The notes below the pieces were generated by a model. The model was not told the DNA's origin and did not search any database. It worked only from the letters and a program-made list of their open reading frames with translations. Made by a program: the position numbers and the translations under genes. Shown piece after piece: positions 10,168-20,442 of a stretch of DNA of 64,000 bases. Source of the stretch: Calamus simplicifolius (lineage: Eukaryota; Streptophyta; Magnoliopsida; Arecales; Arecaceae); the NCBI GenBank assembly GCA_900491605.1, contig UESW01004819.1, positions 110,019 through 174,018 on the forward strand, given 5' to 3'. How positions within the stretch are numbered: the stretch's first letter is position 1; each line of letters starts with the position of its first letter.

Positions 10168-10413
10168 CTAGATAGAGGCTGCAATATGTGTTATGAAACT
10201 CCTAAAGATAGACTCATCCTCAGGATCACCTAAACAAGGCCCATCAGCTCCATCATCATCAACATTCATAGTTGGGATGTCCTCGTCTGCTGTCTCATCT
10301 GGGGGCAATGGTGCAACAGGAACCTCAGGCTCAGCATGCCTGCCACGACATCTCTGGGTAGACGCTGTGGGTCTAACTCGTGAGGGACCGGCATCCATAT
10401 CTGGAACATGCAT
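10168..10413 (-). pseudogene. PMD protein, first exon
   Basis: Minus-strand ORF of 81 codons that ends just before the PMD exon. It is acidic and low in complexity (DETADEDIPTMNVDDDGADG), as is usual for N-terminal tails of these proteins. The second Met (MDAGPSRVRP) is an equally good start. An intron of roughly 60-90 bp must join it to 10078; the acceptor is clear but the donor is not, and the frame meets a stop at 10168 unless a donor lies upstream of it. Assignment rests on position and orientation. Confidence 0.55.
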
Positions 10414-11640
10414 TATTCATCATTAAAACACAAGATAAAATTATGTCAAAATATTTCATCGATAACCTAAACTATTTTAAAATAAATATTATATTAGTAA
10501 CATATATTATTAGTATGTATTAATAACATAAACTCATTTGATAAAAAATTTTAAAAGATAAACATTAATAATATATATTTTAAAATTTTTAATAACTCTT
10601 TATTAATAACATAACTCTCTTTAATTTTAATTTCTTATTTTTAAAATATATTAATAATATATTTATTAATATATAATAATATAAACTCATTTAAAATAAA
10701 AATTTTAAAAGATATATATTATCAGTTTTTTTAATATCTCTTTAATTATATCTCTTTATTATAAAGTCTATATTATTATACTTTATAATCTACTTTATTA
10801 TAATAATTATAATTATTATAATAATATTAAAATTTTCTTTATGTTCGGCCAATCAGGGCCGAACAGAGACTGGCCAAATATGGAGTGAGGGAGGGAGGAG
10901 GAAAGGGGGCGAAGGCCTGGGAGGGAGGCGGATGCCGGGGAGGGAGGCGGAGCTTAGCTAAGGGAGGTGGAGTCGGTTGAGGGAGACGGAGCCGAGCTAG
11001 TGAGGGAAGGAGGGAGAGATCACTGGGGAAGATGGCCGCTGTAGAGGAAGACTCATCGAGAAAGAAGAGCCACTGCTGGGCGTGCCGGGGAAGGCCGGAG
11101 AAGGAGGGAGCTGCCATGAGCGAGAGGGGGGACGCTGTCGGAAGGGGGGACGCTGAGAAATTTCGTGAGGGCAAAGGAGGGGAAGGAGTAGTTTAGGTAT
11201 TTTCTAAATTTAGGGGGGCTACTGAGTAATTTTGGGGGGCTATTGAGTAAAAAAAGGGGACTACTGATCATTTTGTGCGGCCAAATAGAATTTTTAAGGA
11301 AAAAGAAGGAAAAAAGTTTTGTGATAATTATACCCCTTCAGAATAGGGAATAAACCCTGAGAATGAAAGAATGAAGAATAAAAAATGAAAGAATATTTTG
11401 GTCTTCCATAAAAGTATAACTTAAATATTTTTTCCTCCCTAAGCTTACCCTCCAATTTAGGGGTTATCAGATTTACCCTCATTGAGGGAGAAAAGAGGGA
11501 AACAGTTACTTCCATTTTCTTCCCCCTCTTTGTTTCACCCTCCTCCTAAACAAGGTAACTTATAACCTTTCTCCTTCTTTTCCTTCTCCTTCCCTCCATT
11601 CCCTAGATCCAAAGAAACCCTAAATAAAAAAATCAAATAT
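10414..11640. other. Upstream region of the PMD gene; no gene seen
   Basis: 10430-10840 is very AT-rich (TTAATAATATATT-type). 10841-11180 switches abruptly to GC-rich purine-rich sequence (GGGAGGGAGG on the plus strand), possibly the promoter or leader side of the minus-strand PMD gene or the end of the carrier element. 11200-11290 has three tandem phrases of the type GGGGGCTACTGAGTAATTTT. 11291-11640 is unremarkable. Short open frames on the minus strand here are proline/serine-rich artefacts. Confidence 0.5.
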
Positions 11641-11890
11641 GTTATTTCACTATAAAAAAGTCAAAAAGGCTTTTACATATTTTTAGGTTTGAAACCTTAA
11701 TTCTCAAGGAAAGTTTGATATATTTATAGAAAGGAATTCCTTAATGTAATTAATTCATAACTAAAAATATATATTAATGATTGAAATTAGAAATTTTTTT
11801 AATAATTAGATTTTTCAAATCAAGGAAATCTTATAGATTACAAAGGATATTAAAATTAAGGAATCCTAACATTCTACTTCCCTTAACGCC
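11641..11890 (-). repeat. Distal LTR block of the old Gypsy remnant
   Basis: Matches 13471-13725 with many substitutions and indels; shared phrases include TTACATATTT, GGAAAGG, CCTTAATGTAA and AAAGGATAT. The ~160 bp that should precede it, by comparison with the other copy, is not recognisable. Confidence 0.6.
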
Positions 11891-12599
11891 AACCTTATCC
11901 TCAAGATTAGAAATCAACAAAATTTTTTATGCTCCTTATAGAAGTACTTCCATCTGGCCTCTTTTATTGTCCATATTTACAACCTAATTAAAATGGAACC
12001 TTGGAACGCATGTGTTCACTGAGGCCTAGCCATAAACGATGGATCCAAAGTTCATAGGATCACCATTAAATGATGCAGTAGCTTTTATGGAGTAGGATAA
12101 GAAGTAAATCATGTAAGAACCAATCTATTGTTTGCATTAAACAAGAAGTATCATCCAAAATTATAGTACTAGCACCACCATGTATCATAGAGTTTTGCGA
12201 TACCAAATAATTACTTTAAGCATATTAAATTTGTCAAACTCCTTAAGATAACTATTTAAGAAGAGACTACTGCACTAATAGTTGCTTGTAAAGGATGAAT
12301 TTTGTATCAGAAAAAGAAATAGAAGCTTGATACATGCTGCTAAAATACAGTTGGCTTTTTCTAAATGTGCCATCAACTCCTTTAATTTGCATACTTGAAT
12401 AATAGTCTTGATCATCTAGTGCAAGAATGTTATGGTGTCATCCCATTCACTAGGTGATTCAAATCTCATATGGTCACCCCACCAGGAGATGGAACATATG
12501 TTACATGAAGCTTTAGACCAACATCAGAAATTATGTGTCTCCTTAGGTTTAAGTTTAGAAATAACTTGCTTTTCTATGCTAGAATAGTCATCTTCTTAC

Positions 12600-12780
12600 T
12601 TGCATAAAACAAGTAGTTGCTCTTTCTTAAGCCTAGCCAACCCAATAGCTTCAGTTATGGTAGTTGACTAGAACATACAAGTTGCATGCTCGATCTTTTC
12701 TTTAAGTTCATCAACAAAGTAGCTTATAAAAAATTCTTCAATTAACCTTGTAGTACGGTTAATGAGTTGTTCAAATTAGG
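12600..12780 (-). pseudogene. Gypsy gag fragment
   Basis: Minus-strand frame reads RLIEEFFISYFVDELKEKIE, then ITEAIGLARLKKEQLL, the conserved end of the Ty3/Gypsy gag (retrotransposon gag) domain. One in-frame stop lies between the two pieces. Sequence on either side is too decayed to follow. Confidence 0.7.
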
Positions 12781-13291
12781 ATTGATACTTACATACTATA
12801 GAGATTTGGCACAACTTGATAAGTTCTCCATCAGAATAGAAAACTTAATGGCATGAGGTTTGGGATTGGATCATTCCTTCTATTTTTATATAGTGATCAA
12901 ATCCTTATTATCAGGTCCGATGGTTGTTGCTTCAAGATTAACTAAAATTTTCTTTTGTCATACCAATAATCATCTTTCGCAAATCAACCAAAGCATCTCT
13001 TACTTCAACCACATTACAAGTATTTCCATCAGTTGTTTCCCCTTACTTTGCTACATATGCCTTTATCATCTCTCTTAAATCTTTCATGTTACCTTCCATA
13101 CATTTTTCTATTATTGTAGATGCATTTTTTCAGCTATAATTTTTAATGTCTTAGCAATAATAAAATCTTTCTAAACTAAGGAAAATGTTCTCTCTTTTTT
13201 CCTCTCTTTCTCTATTTTTCCCACTAAATTTTTTTTGCTAGTGGGTAAAAACAAAAAATATGGCTAATGAATAACATGACATTAGCTCTAA

Positions 13292-13304
13292 GCTCTAATA
13301 CCAA
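13292..13304 (-). other. Degenerate primer-binding site of the old Gypsy remnant
   Basis: Minus strand TTGGTATTAGAGC, one mismatch from the initiator-Met-tRNA type TTGGTATCAGAGC, 4 bp from the LTR end at 13309. Confidence 0.55.
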
Positions 13305-13308
13305 CCAT

Positions 13309-13725
13309 TGCAAAACTGTATCGTAATAATAAATAAAATAAACTTGGATCGTAACAATAAATAAAATAAAAAATTTGAAATAACTATAACCACTTTGAGA
13401 GGATCGATCACACCTTTAAATGTGGTTGGACCTTACTTTGAGGAGGTTGAACCTCTAGATAGAAGCAACCAGAACATTATTTCAATATGAAAAAGCCAGA
13501 AGGATTGTTACATATTTATAAGTTTAAAATCCTAATTTTTTAAAGAAAATCTAATATAATTATGGAAAGGTATCCTTTAATGTAACTAATTTATAACTAA
13601 AGAAATATATTTGAGATTATAAATTTTCTTAATAAGTAGATTCCTTATAAATTTGAAAGGATATTTAAAACTAAAAGATATTAACAAAAATCTTCTATAA
13701 TTTCAAGAATTTTGCATATCTTTGG
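13309..13725 (-). repeat. Proximal LTR of the old Gypsy remnant
   Basis: Starts TGCAAAACTG next to the primer site. Its second half is the partner of 11641-11890. It ends in AT-rich sequence shortly before the next element at 13907. Confidence 0.5.
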
Positions 13726-13961
13726 GTGCACAAATTGAAAAGGAACCCTGCCTTTTCCTCTCCTTCATTTTTCAGTTTTAGTTTCAATTGATGAATTCTT
13801 CATCAGTAAGATATCCATTTCCTTCATTCCAATTCTTTTTTTATGATATTTTTTTCATTCTATATTTTATCTCTCTTTTTTAGTTCTTTAAATTTCTGAT
13901 GATCCTTGATGTGGCTGGTGTAGCCACAAGGGTAATTTTGGCAAAACCAAAACATTAGTGC

Positions 13962-14245
13962 CCCCCGGCGTCTCCAAGTCCGCCGAGTCGACCCCGACCA
14001 TTTTTGGTCAGCCCCGCTCGGCCCCGGCGCCTCCAAGCCCGCCGGGTCGGCCCCGACCGTCTATGGTCGGCCCCGGCATCTCCAGCCTGCCGAGTCAGCC
14101 CCAACCGTTCCTAGTCGGCCCCGCTCGGCCCCGGCGTCTTCAGCCCGCCGGGTCAGCCCCGACCATTTCTAGTTGGCCCCGCTCGGCCCCGGCATCTCCA
14201 GTCCTCCGAGCCGGCCCTGACCATTCCTGGTCGGTCCTGCCCCGG
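13962..14245 (+). repeat. 58-bp hairpin minisatellite, 5' LTR (about 5 units)
   Basis: Units of the form CCGACCATTTCTGGTCGG plus GCTCGGCCCCGGCATCTCC plus AGCCCGCCGAGT. Each has a perfect inverted repeat CCGACCA/TGGTCGG around TTTC or TTCC. Confidence 0.88.
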
Positions 14246-14624
14246 CACCTTTGGGTCGGCGAGGTTGGCCCCGGCCATCCCCGGTCGACCCAGCTCAGCC
14301 TCGGCTCCCTCAGGAGAGTCGAGACGCCCTAGTTCCCGCCAAATCAGTCCCAGCACGGTCCTGGTAGTTCAGGACACTACCTCTCTGACCCACGCCGCCT
14401 GACAACGCCAGATCCAAAACTACCCACTAGCCATGCCGCTGACGGGACTGGACCCAACTACCCAATAGCCCCACTGGCTGATGGGACTTAGCCCACCAAC
14501 CGCCGTTTTCTCCCTCTCTGATGGGACATGACCCACCAACCAGCCCAGATTTACATAACTCCCAAGAACTCTGCAGACATTCCCTTTTCACGGAATCCCA
14601 CATGGTTGTACAAGTGCCAACCCC

Positions 14625-14632
14625 TATAAAAA
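14625..14632 (+). promoter_or_regulatory. TATA box, 5' LTR of the Tat element
   Basis: TATAAAAA within CCCCTATAAAAAGGTGAATC, perfectly conserved in the 3' LTR at 27081-27088. Confidence 0.7.
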
Positions 14633-14910
14633 GGTGAATCCACTCAATTATTAGGTATGTGCGATAACCCCAAGGAATCACTGTCTTAGCACTCAGAGAG
14701 GAATCCCTCCTCCCTGGGAACACTTTTCATATAAAAAGAGCTCATTCGAGCTCCTTCTCAGCTGTAACCTCGATTGCTAACTTGAGCGTCAGAGGGTCCC
14801 ATCGGAGAATCCCTCCGATCTTGCGACTTCTTTGCAGGCAACCTGGTGGAGCGAAGGTTCGATAATCAATCCGTTTCCCGACGTTCAGGACCAGTGATCG
14901 GGCGTCATCA

Positions 14911-14928
14911 GATTGGCGCACCAGGTAG
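14911..14928 (+). other. Primer-binding site of the Tat element
   Basis: GATTGGCGCACCAGGTAG immediately follows the 5' LTR, where the minus-strand primer tRNA pairs. The GATTGGCGC start is shared with the other Tat-type element in this window (38668-38680 on the minus strand). I cannot name the tRNA with confidence. Confidence 0.75.
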
Positions 14929-14942
14929 GAGGATAGTGTAGG

Positions 14943-16600
14943 ATGCAGCAAGTATCTCAGGGCCTCCCTGTGCTACACCTCGATGAACTCTACTCCCCCC
15001 TCTTTTCTTTTGAAGCCCTGGTGGTGACACGAGCTCAGGACGCTTCCATCAGCTGTCCAGTGAGGCTTCCTCCGCCAGTTAGGCAGTAGGAGGCCAATCC
15101 CCCTACTACCGATCCTCTAGTCACCTGCCCACCACCGGATGCAGCCGTCCAAACTGCAGAGCGGCTAGCCACCCTCTCCCAGCAGTCCAAACTCTCACCA
15201 CTATGGTCCACGAGCTCCCAGCAGCAGTCCGTGGCCACCTAGCACCAGACTGCTCCCCCTGCCAGTCAGCAGTCAGCGAGGGGAGGCTCTCCATGGTGGA
15301 AGGCCGGTCGTCGCCCAGCTTCCCCTAGGAAGCCTCGCCGCGAGCCCCCCAAGCGGCCATGGTCCCCTGATCGTGGCCCCAGTAAATTCCCTCTGAGTTG
15401 CATCATCAGGAGGAGCCAAAGTGGAAGTCCCGACTCCCATCTCCTTCTCCTTCTCTTTCTTCTTCTTCCTCCTTTGAGCCATCTCGAAGGGCCCCGACAA
15501 TCAGCCGCCAGGTGGAGGAGCGCCGAGACGAGTACAACAAATAACTGGATGAGCTCGCAAGAAAATCAACCATCAACCGGAGGAGGAATTCGACACCCGT
15601 CCTCCTTACACCTGCCGGATATTGGAGGAGCCAGTCCCCTCCAGATTCCGCTTCCCCCAGGTAGACCCGTAGGATGGTACGACAGATCCTCTCAACCATC
15701 TCAAGAGTTATAAAGCAATGATGCAGGTCCAGGGCACTTCAGACGCCCTTCTCTGCAAAGCCTTTCCCGCCACCCTGCGGAAGGCCGCTCGCGCATGGCA
15801 CTCGCGCCTGCCCCCTCACAACATCGACTCCTTCTGAGAGCTGGAGAAGGCCTTCCTGGCACATTTCGATGCTGTCGACGGATTCCAAGGATAGTAGATA
15901 GCCTCTTCTCTGTGCGCCAGAAGGAGGGAGAGTCGCTGTGGGATTTTATGTCCCGGTTCAAGACTGCTGCCCCCGAGGTTTACCATCTCGACGATGCGGT
16001 GGCGACGTTGGCGCTGAAGCGGGGACTCCTCCCGTCCCGCTTCACCTTCTCCTTGGACAAAAAGCCTCCGAGCTCTTACTCCGACCTCCTCCTCCGGGCT
16101 CAAAAGTACATCCATGCGGATGAAACCGACTTCACCCGCTGAGAATCTTCAAGGAGCTCCAGTCATAAGTCCGCTCGCCCTGAGCCAAGTGGACCCCCTC
16201 GACACCGGCGATCTAATCCTTCTCACCGATCTGACAATAGGCATCGAAGCCCTGTCCCCGACGAGAGCAAGCTCACACCTCTTCTCGCCCCTCGATCCCA
16301 CATCCTGCTAGAGATCGAGGGCGAGCCTTACCTCCAACGCCCTCCTCCCATGAGGAAGGGTCCTCCCCACGACAAAAGCCGCTACTGCCGATTCCACCGG
16401 GACTATGGCCATGACACTGATAGCTGCTATAGCTTGAAGTGGGCCATCGAGGAGCTCATTCAGTGGGGCTACCTCGGCAAGTATGTTCAGAAGGCACTGC
16501 AGCCGCTGCCGGCCCTCATAGGGCCTCGCCTATTCAGGCCCCGGTTGACAACGCCCCCACGGAACGGACGGTCGGAATGGTGTCCTGGGGATCAGCCTCC
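14943..16600 (+). pseudogene. Tat element gag
   Basis: First ATG at 14943 (MQQVSQGLPVLHLDELYS). The N-terminal third is proline/serine-rich and frame-broken. The conserved gag domain is at about 15620-16140 (PYDGTTDPLNHLKSYKAMM, then ESLWDFMSRFKTAAPEVYHL and PSSYSDLLLRAQKYI), with a stop at 15836 and a double stop near 15893. A zinc-binding-like CRFHRDYGHDTDSC motif follows at about 16386-16427. Gag forms the cytoplasmic virus-like particle that packages element RNA. It is inactive here because of several stops and frame changes. Confidence 0.85.
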
Positions 16601-16619
16601 ACATCTAAGCGGCCGAGAG

Positions 16620-17110
16620 GGGAGGAGGCACCGAATGATGTAACTCATGGGGGGGAATATGCTATTATGAAAAATGTAAACAATGAAGGCGTCATCGTCT
16701 CTATGACGATCGCCAAGCACCCTATAAAAAGGATATTAGTTGATAGTGGCAGCTCAGCTAACATCCTTACTTATGACGCTTTTGTTCGGATGGGATTATC
16801 TCTAGACTCCCTTCAGCCTATGGCAGCTCCGTTGGTCGGGTTCACTGGGGACTCTGTAAGGGTTGAAGGCGAGGTACCTTTGCCTGTGATAGCCGGAATG
16901 CCGCCATGCCAAAGCACAGTGATCATGAAATTCCTGGTCGTAAGGGTCCCCTTGGCGTACAATGCCATTCTCGGGCGTTTAGGTTTGAACCTTTTAGACG
17001 CAGTTATCTCCACCCGACGTTTATTGTTGCAGTTCCCCACTAGTGCAGGAGTTGGAGAGATGCGCGGTGAGACGAGCCCAATCCTACCCTGTTATCACAC
17101 AGCATCGAGT
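16620..17110 (+). pseudogene. Tat element aspartic protease
   Basis: Open stretch in the pol frame. The active-site motif LVDSGSSANIL lies at about 16735-16770, followed by flap-like hydrophobic strands and VPLAYNAILGRLGLN. Proteases of this kind cut the gag-pol polyprotein. The domain itself has no stop, and the frame stays open into RT until 17666. Confidence 0.88.
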
Positions 17111-17379
17111 CCTTTGGAAGCTGAACCAACGTTAGAAGCATCCAACCCCAGAGACTCTAGCAAGGGAGGGGAACCAGCTGAGCACCTCTTAACTTTCACT
17201 CTTGGAGACGACCCGGCAAAGACCATCTGCGTCGGCGGACTCCTTCCCTCGGAGGACCGGGAGTGCCTCTTGGCTTTTTTGCGGGCTAATTCAGACGTTT
17301 TCGCTTGGTCAGCATCTGATATGCCCGGCATCCCTCCGGAAGTGATCACCCACAAGCTCAACATTGACCCACAGCACCG

Positions 17380-18300
17380 TTCAATCTGCCAAAAGAAGAG
17401 AAGCTTCGCTCCTGATCGGCAAAAGGCTATTGACGTGGAAGTCAACAAGCTGCTCAATGCCGGCCACATCTGGGAGGCACACGGTACTAGTTGGCTGGCT
17501 AATGTGGTCATGGTGCGTAAGGCAAATGGGAGCTGGAGGATTTGCATAGATTTCACCGACCTCAACAAGGCATGTCCGAAAGACAGCTTTCCCCTACCAA
17601 GGATAGATCAGCTGGTGGATTGTACCTCCGGGTACGAACTCCTTAGCTTCATGGACGCCTTCTCATGATATAATCAGATAAGGATGGACCCCAGTGACGA
17701 AGAGCACACATCCTTTGTGACGGAGAAAGGCATTCATTGCTACAAAGTGATGCCTTTTGGACTCAAGAACGCAGGGGCAACTTACCAAAGATTGATGAAC
17801 AGAGTGTTTCAGGACCAACTAGGCCAGAATATGGAGGTTTATGTAGATGACATGCTGACAAAAAGCCTCATGCCTCCGATCATGTTTCCGACTTAGAGGA
17901 AACTTTCAACAACCTCCGTCGTTTCCAAGTCAAGCTGAACCCCAAGAAGTGTGCTTTCGGGGTCACGGCGGGCAAATTCCTGGGTTTTATGGTGACCCAG
18001 CGAGGAATCGAGGCGAACCCAGAAAAGATTAGCGCTATCCTTGATATGAGGCCACCGTCCAGCAAGAAGAAAGTGCAGCGGCTAACAGGGAGGATAGCGG
18101 CTCTAAGTCGTTTCCTCTCCAAATCGATCAAAAGGTGCTTGCCCTTCTTCAAGGCCTTGCGGAAGGTGAATAATTTTGAATGGACGGACGACTGCCAGAG
18201 AGCCCTCGATGGCCTAAAGGTCTTCTCCCCCGATCCTGTCCAAGCCAAGAGATGGGGAAAGTCTCTTTCTCTACCTAGCTGCTTCCTCGAAAGCCGTTAG
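17380..18300 (+). pseudogene. Tat element reverse transcriptase
   Basis: RT palm and fingers are clear: SWLANVVMVRKANGSWRICI, DFTDLNKACPKDSFPLP and the YVDD catalytic box at 17840-17851. A TGA at 17666-17668 replaces the usual Gly codon in DAFSGYNQ. After the YVDD box the frame shifts by one (17897-18300 is in another frame: KFLGFMVTQRGIEANPEKI). A TAG at 18298 ends that piece. The catalytic aspartates are intact, but the gene is broken in at least three places. Confidence 0.9.
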
Positions 18301-18703
18301 CTCAGTCTTGGTGCGTCTCAACGCTGATGGAACCCAAAGGCCCATCTATTATGTGAGCAAGGTCCTCCATGACGCAGAAGTCAGGTACTCCAAAATAGAG
18401 AAAGTTATCTTCGCCCTGATAGTCTCTACATGGCGTCTCCGCCCGTATTTCCAAGCCCATCCCATTGTGGTGCTCACGGACCAACCTCTCCGAGCCATCC
18501 TCGCCCGTCCAGATACTTCAGGCCGACTCGCCAAGTGGGCCATCAAGCTGGGAGAGTTCGACCTTTCTTTCCAGGCTCGATCGGCTCTGAAATCCCAAGT
18601 CTTAGAAGATTTCCTGGTCGAGTGCACTTTGGCGGAGGAAGATCCCAGAGAGGTTCCCATGGAGCAGTGCGAGCCCGAGCCGGGTGACGATGGAGAATCC
18701 TAG
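18301..18703 (+). pseudogene. Tat element first RNase H
   Basis: Back in the main pol frame: RPIYYVSKVLHDAEVRYSK and EKVIFALIVSTWRLRPYF, the Gypsy RNase H domain attached to RT. It ends with ARPDTSGRLAKWAIKLGEFD and a TAG at 18701-18703, where the autonomous family would read on. RNase H removes the RNA template during cDNA synthesis. Confidence 0.85.
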
Positions 18704-19290
18704 TTTCTCCATGTGGACGGTGCATCAAACTCTCAGGGAAGCGGCGTCGGCCTCATTCTTGCCGGGTCGGCTGAGGAGAGAGCGGAATGCGCCTTGCGGT
18801 TTATATTTAAAGCCACCAACAATCAGGCTGAGTACGAAGCCCTGCTGGCCGGGTTAAGGCTAGCCCGAGAGTTGGGAGTAAGGTGTCTCAGAGCCTTTAC
18901 CGACTCGCAACTCATCTCTGGACAAATCAATGGGGAATACGAAGCGTGTGACCCCATTATGACTCAGTACTTGAGCAAAGTTCAACTCCTGACCTCCCCG
19001 CTACCTTACTTCAGCATCAGTTACATTCCCCGGAGCGAAAATGCCAAGGCCGACATCCTTTCTCATCTATCCGCCTCTGCCGACGGCATGGCAAGGGATG
19101 TTTACATTGAATATTTGGAAAGACCCAGCATAGAGGATGGCGAGGAAGTCCTCCCGCTCACCCAAGAGCCCACATGGATGGATGCCTACGTTCGTTATCT
19201 CACTGATGGCACACTCCCTGATGACCACGACGAATCCAGGCTGCTCAAGTGGAGGGCCTCCAAATTCATCCTCCTCGATGGGCATCTATA
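18704..19290 (+). pseudogene. Tat element second (archaeal-type) RNase H
   Basis: A second RNase H domain follows: HVDGASNSQGSGVGLIL, then NNQAEYEALLAGLRLARELG and FTDSQLISGQINGEY, with Asp, Glu and Asp at the expected catalytic places. An additional RNase H of this type after the Gypsy one is a known trait of Tat-lineage elements. It is open from 18704 into the integrase linker. Confidence 0.87.
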
Positions 19291-20442
19291 CATAAGGTCG
19301 TTCTCCTACCCCCTGCTCAAGTGTGTAGGACCTGCCGACGCCGGCTACATCCTCAGAGAAATCCACGAGGGCATCTGTGGAAATCATCTGGGGGGCAGAT
19401 CCTTAGCCCAAAAGGCCCTCCATTAAGGATACTTCTGGCTCACTATGAGGGAGGATGCGGCTAAATTAGTTCAGAAATGCGATGGTTGCCAGCGCCACAC
19501 ACACATCCAACATCAACCATCTACCCCGCTGAATCCGCTCTCAGCCTCATGGCCTTTCGCTCAGTGGGGGATGGACATCTTCGGGCCATTCCCCCCAGCT
19601 TCCGAGCAACGGAGGTTCTTGCTAGTCGCCATCGACTACTTCACCAAATGGGTCGAGGTCGAGGCGCTAGCCAAGATCACTGAAAGCAAAGTCAAAGCCT
19701 TCTTCTGAAAGTCGATCATATGCCGATTTGGCCTGCCTCACACCCTCGTCACAGACAACGGTCGCCAATTCAACAACGAAGCATTTAAAGCCTTCTGTGA
19801 TGAACTAGGAATTCACCACCGATTCACCTCTGTCGGCCACCCCCAAACCAACAGAGAGGCCGAGGTTATGAACCGCACCATCCTTAGAGGACTCAGAACC
19901 CGGCTAGACGGTCCAAAGGTCTGTGGGTGGAGGAGCTCCCCAGCGTGATATGGGCCTACCACACGACCCCCAGAGCCCCGACGGGCGAGACTCCCTTCAG
20001 TCTTGCCTTCGGATCCGAAGCCATCATTCCCATCGAGATCGGACTACCCAGTCCATGCGTGGAGTCCTTCAGCGAGGAAAATAACTCCGCGCTGATTCGG
20101 GCTAATTTGGATTTCATCGACGAGGCGCACGATCGAGCGAGGCTACGCATGGCAACCTTTCATCAGCGAGTGACCAAGTACTACAATGCTCGAGTTCGTC
20201 TCAAGGTTTTTCGTCGCGAAGACTTGGTTTTGAGGAAAGTTGAGGTATCTAAGCCTACAGAGGGGGTCAAGCTATCCCTCAACTGGGAGGGTCCTTACCG
20301 TATCACCGAGACACTCAACCGAGGGGCATACAGACTAGAAGAACTCAACGGACAACCCATTCCACGTACCTGGAATGCAGATAACCTCCGCCAATATTGT
20401 CAATTCCCTTGGAGCATAAGTAATAAAGGAGGCCCCTTCTGA
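19291..20442 (+). pseudogene. Tat element integrase
   Basis: HHCC zinc-binding end (HEGICGNHLGG, then VQKCDGCQRH) is followed by the DDE core: GMDIFGPFP, VTDNGRQFNN and REAEVMNRTI, so all three acidic residues remain. Stops occur at 19424 (TAA) and 19706 (TGA), and a frameshift lies near 19920, after which the other frame gives HTTPRAPTGETPFSLAFG and the C-terminal chromatin-facing tail YRLEELNGQPIPRTWNADN. It ends at TGA 20440-20442. Integrase inserts the cDNA into the genome; this copy is not translatable as one protein. Confidence 0.9.

Larger units (their letters stand above)
11641..13725 (-). mobile_element. Old degraded Gypsy-type retrotransposon
   Basis: Two diverged direct repeats (11641-11890 and 13471-13725) flank about 1.5 kb. 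A degenerate primer-binding site on the minus strand (TTGGTATTAGAGC, 13292-13304) adjoins a TG at 13309, and a gag remnant lies between (12600-12780). All point to an LTR element read right to left. It has lost protease through integrase. Divergence of the repeats makes it one of the oldest layers here. Outer boundaries are not exact because I cannot see a target duplication. Confidence 0.55.
13907..14910 (+). repeat. 5' LTR of the Tat element
   Basis: TGATGTGGCTGG to GGGCGTCATCA. It holds a short 58-bp-unit array (about 13962-14245), a TATA box at 14625-14632 and, downstream, the leader. Matches 25812-27363 apart from array length and point differences. Confidence 0.92.

Noticed and set aside
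11053..11515. Minus-strand short frames near 11.1-11.5 kb as extra PMD exons
   Set aside because: Serine/proline/leucine-rich composition only, no match to the family, and they lie upstream of the plausible first exon.
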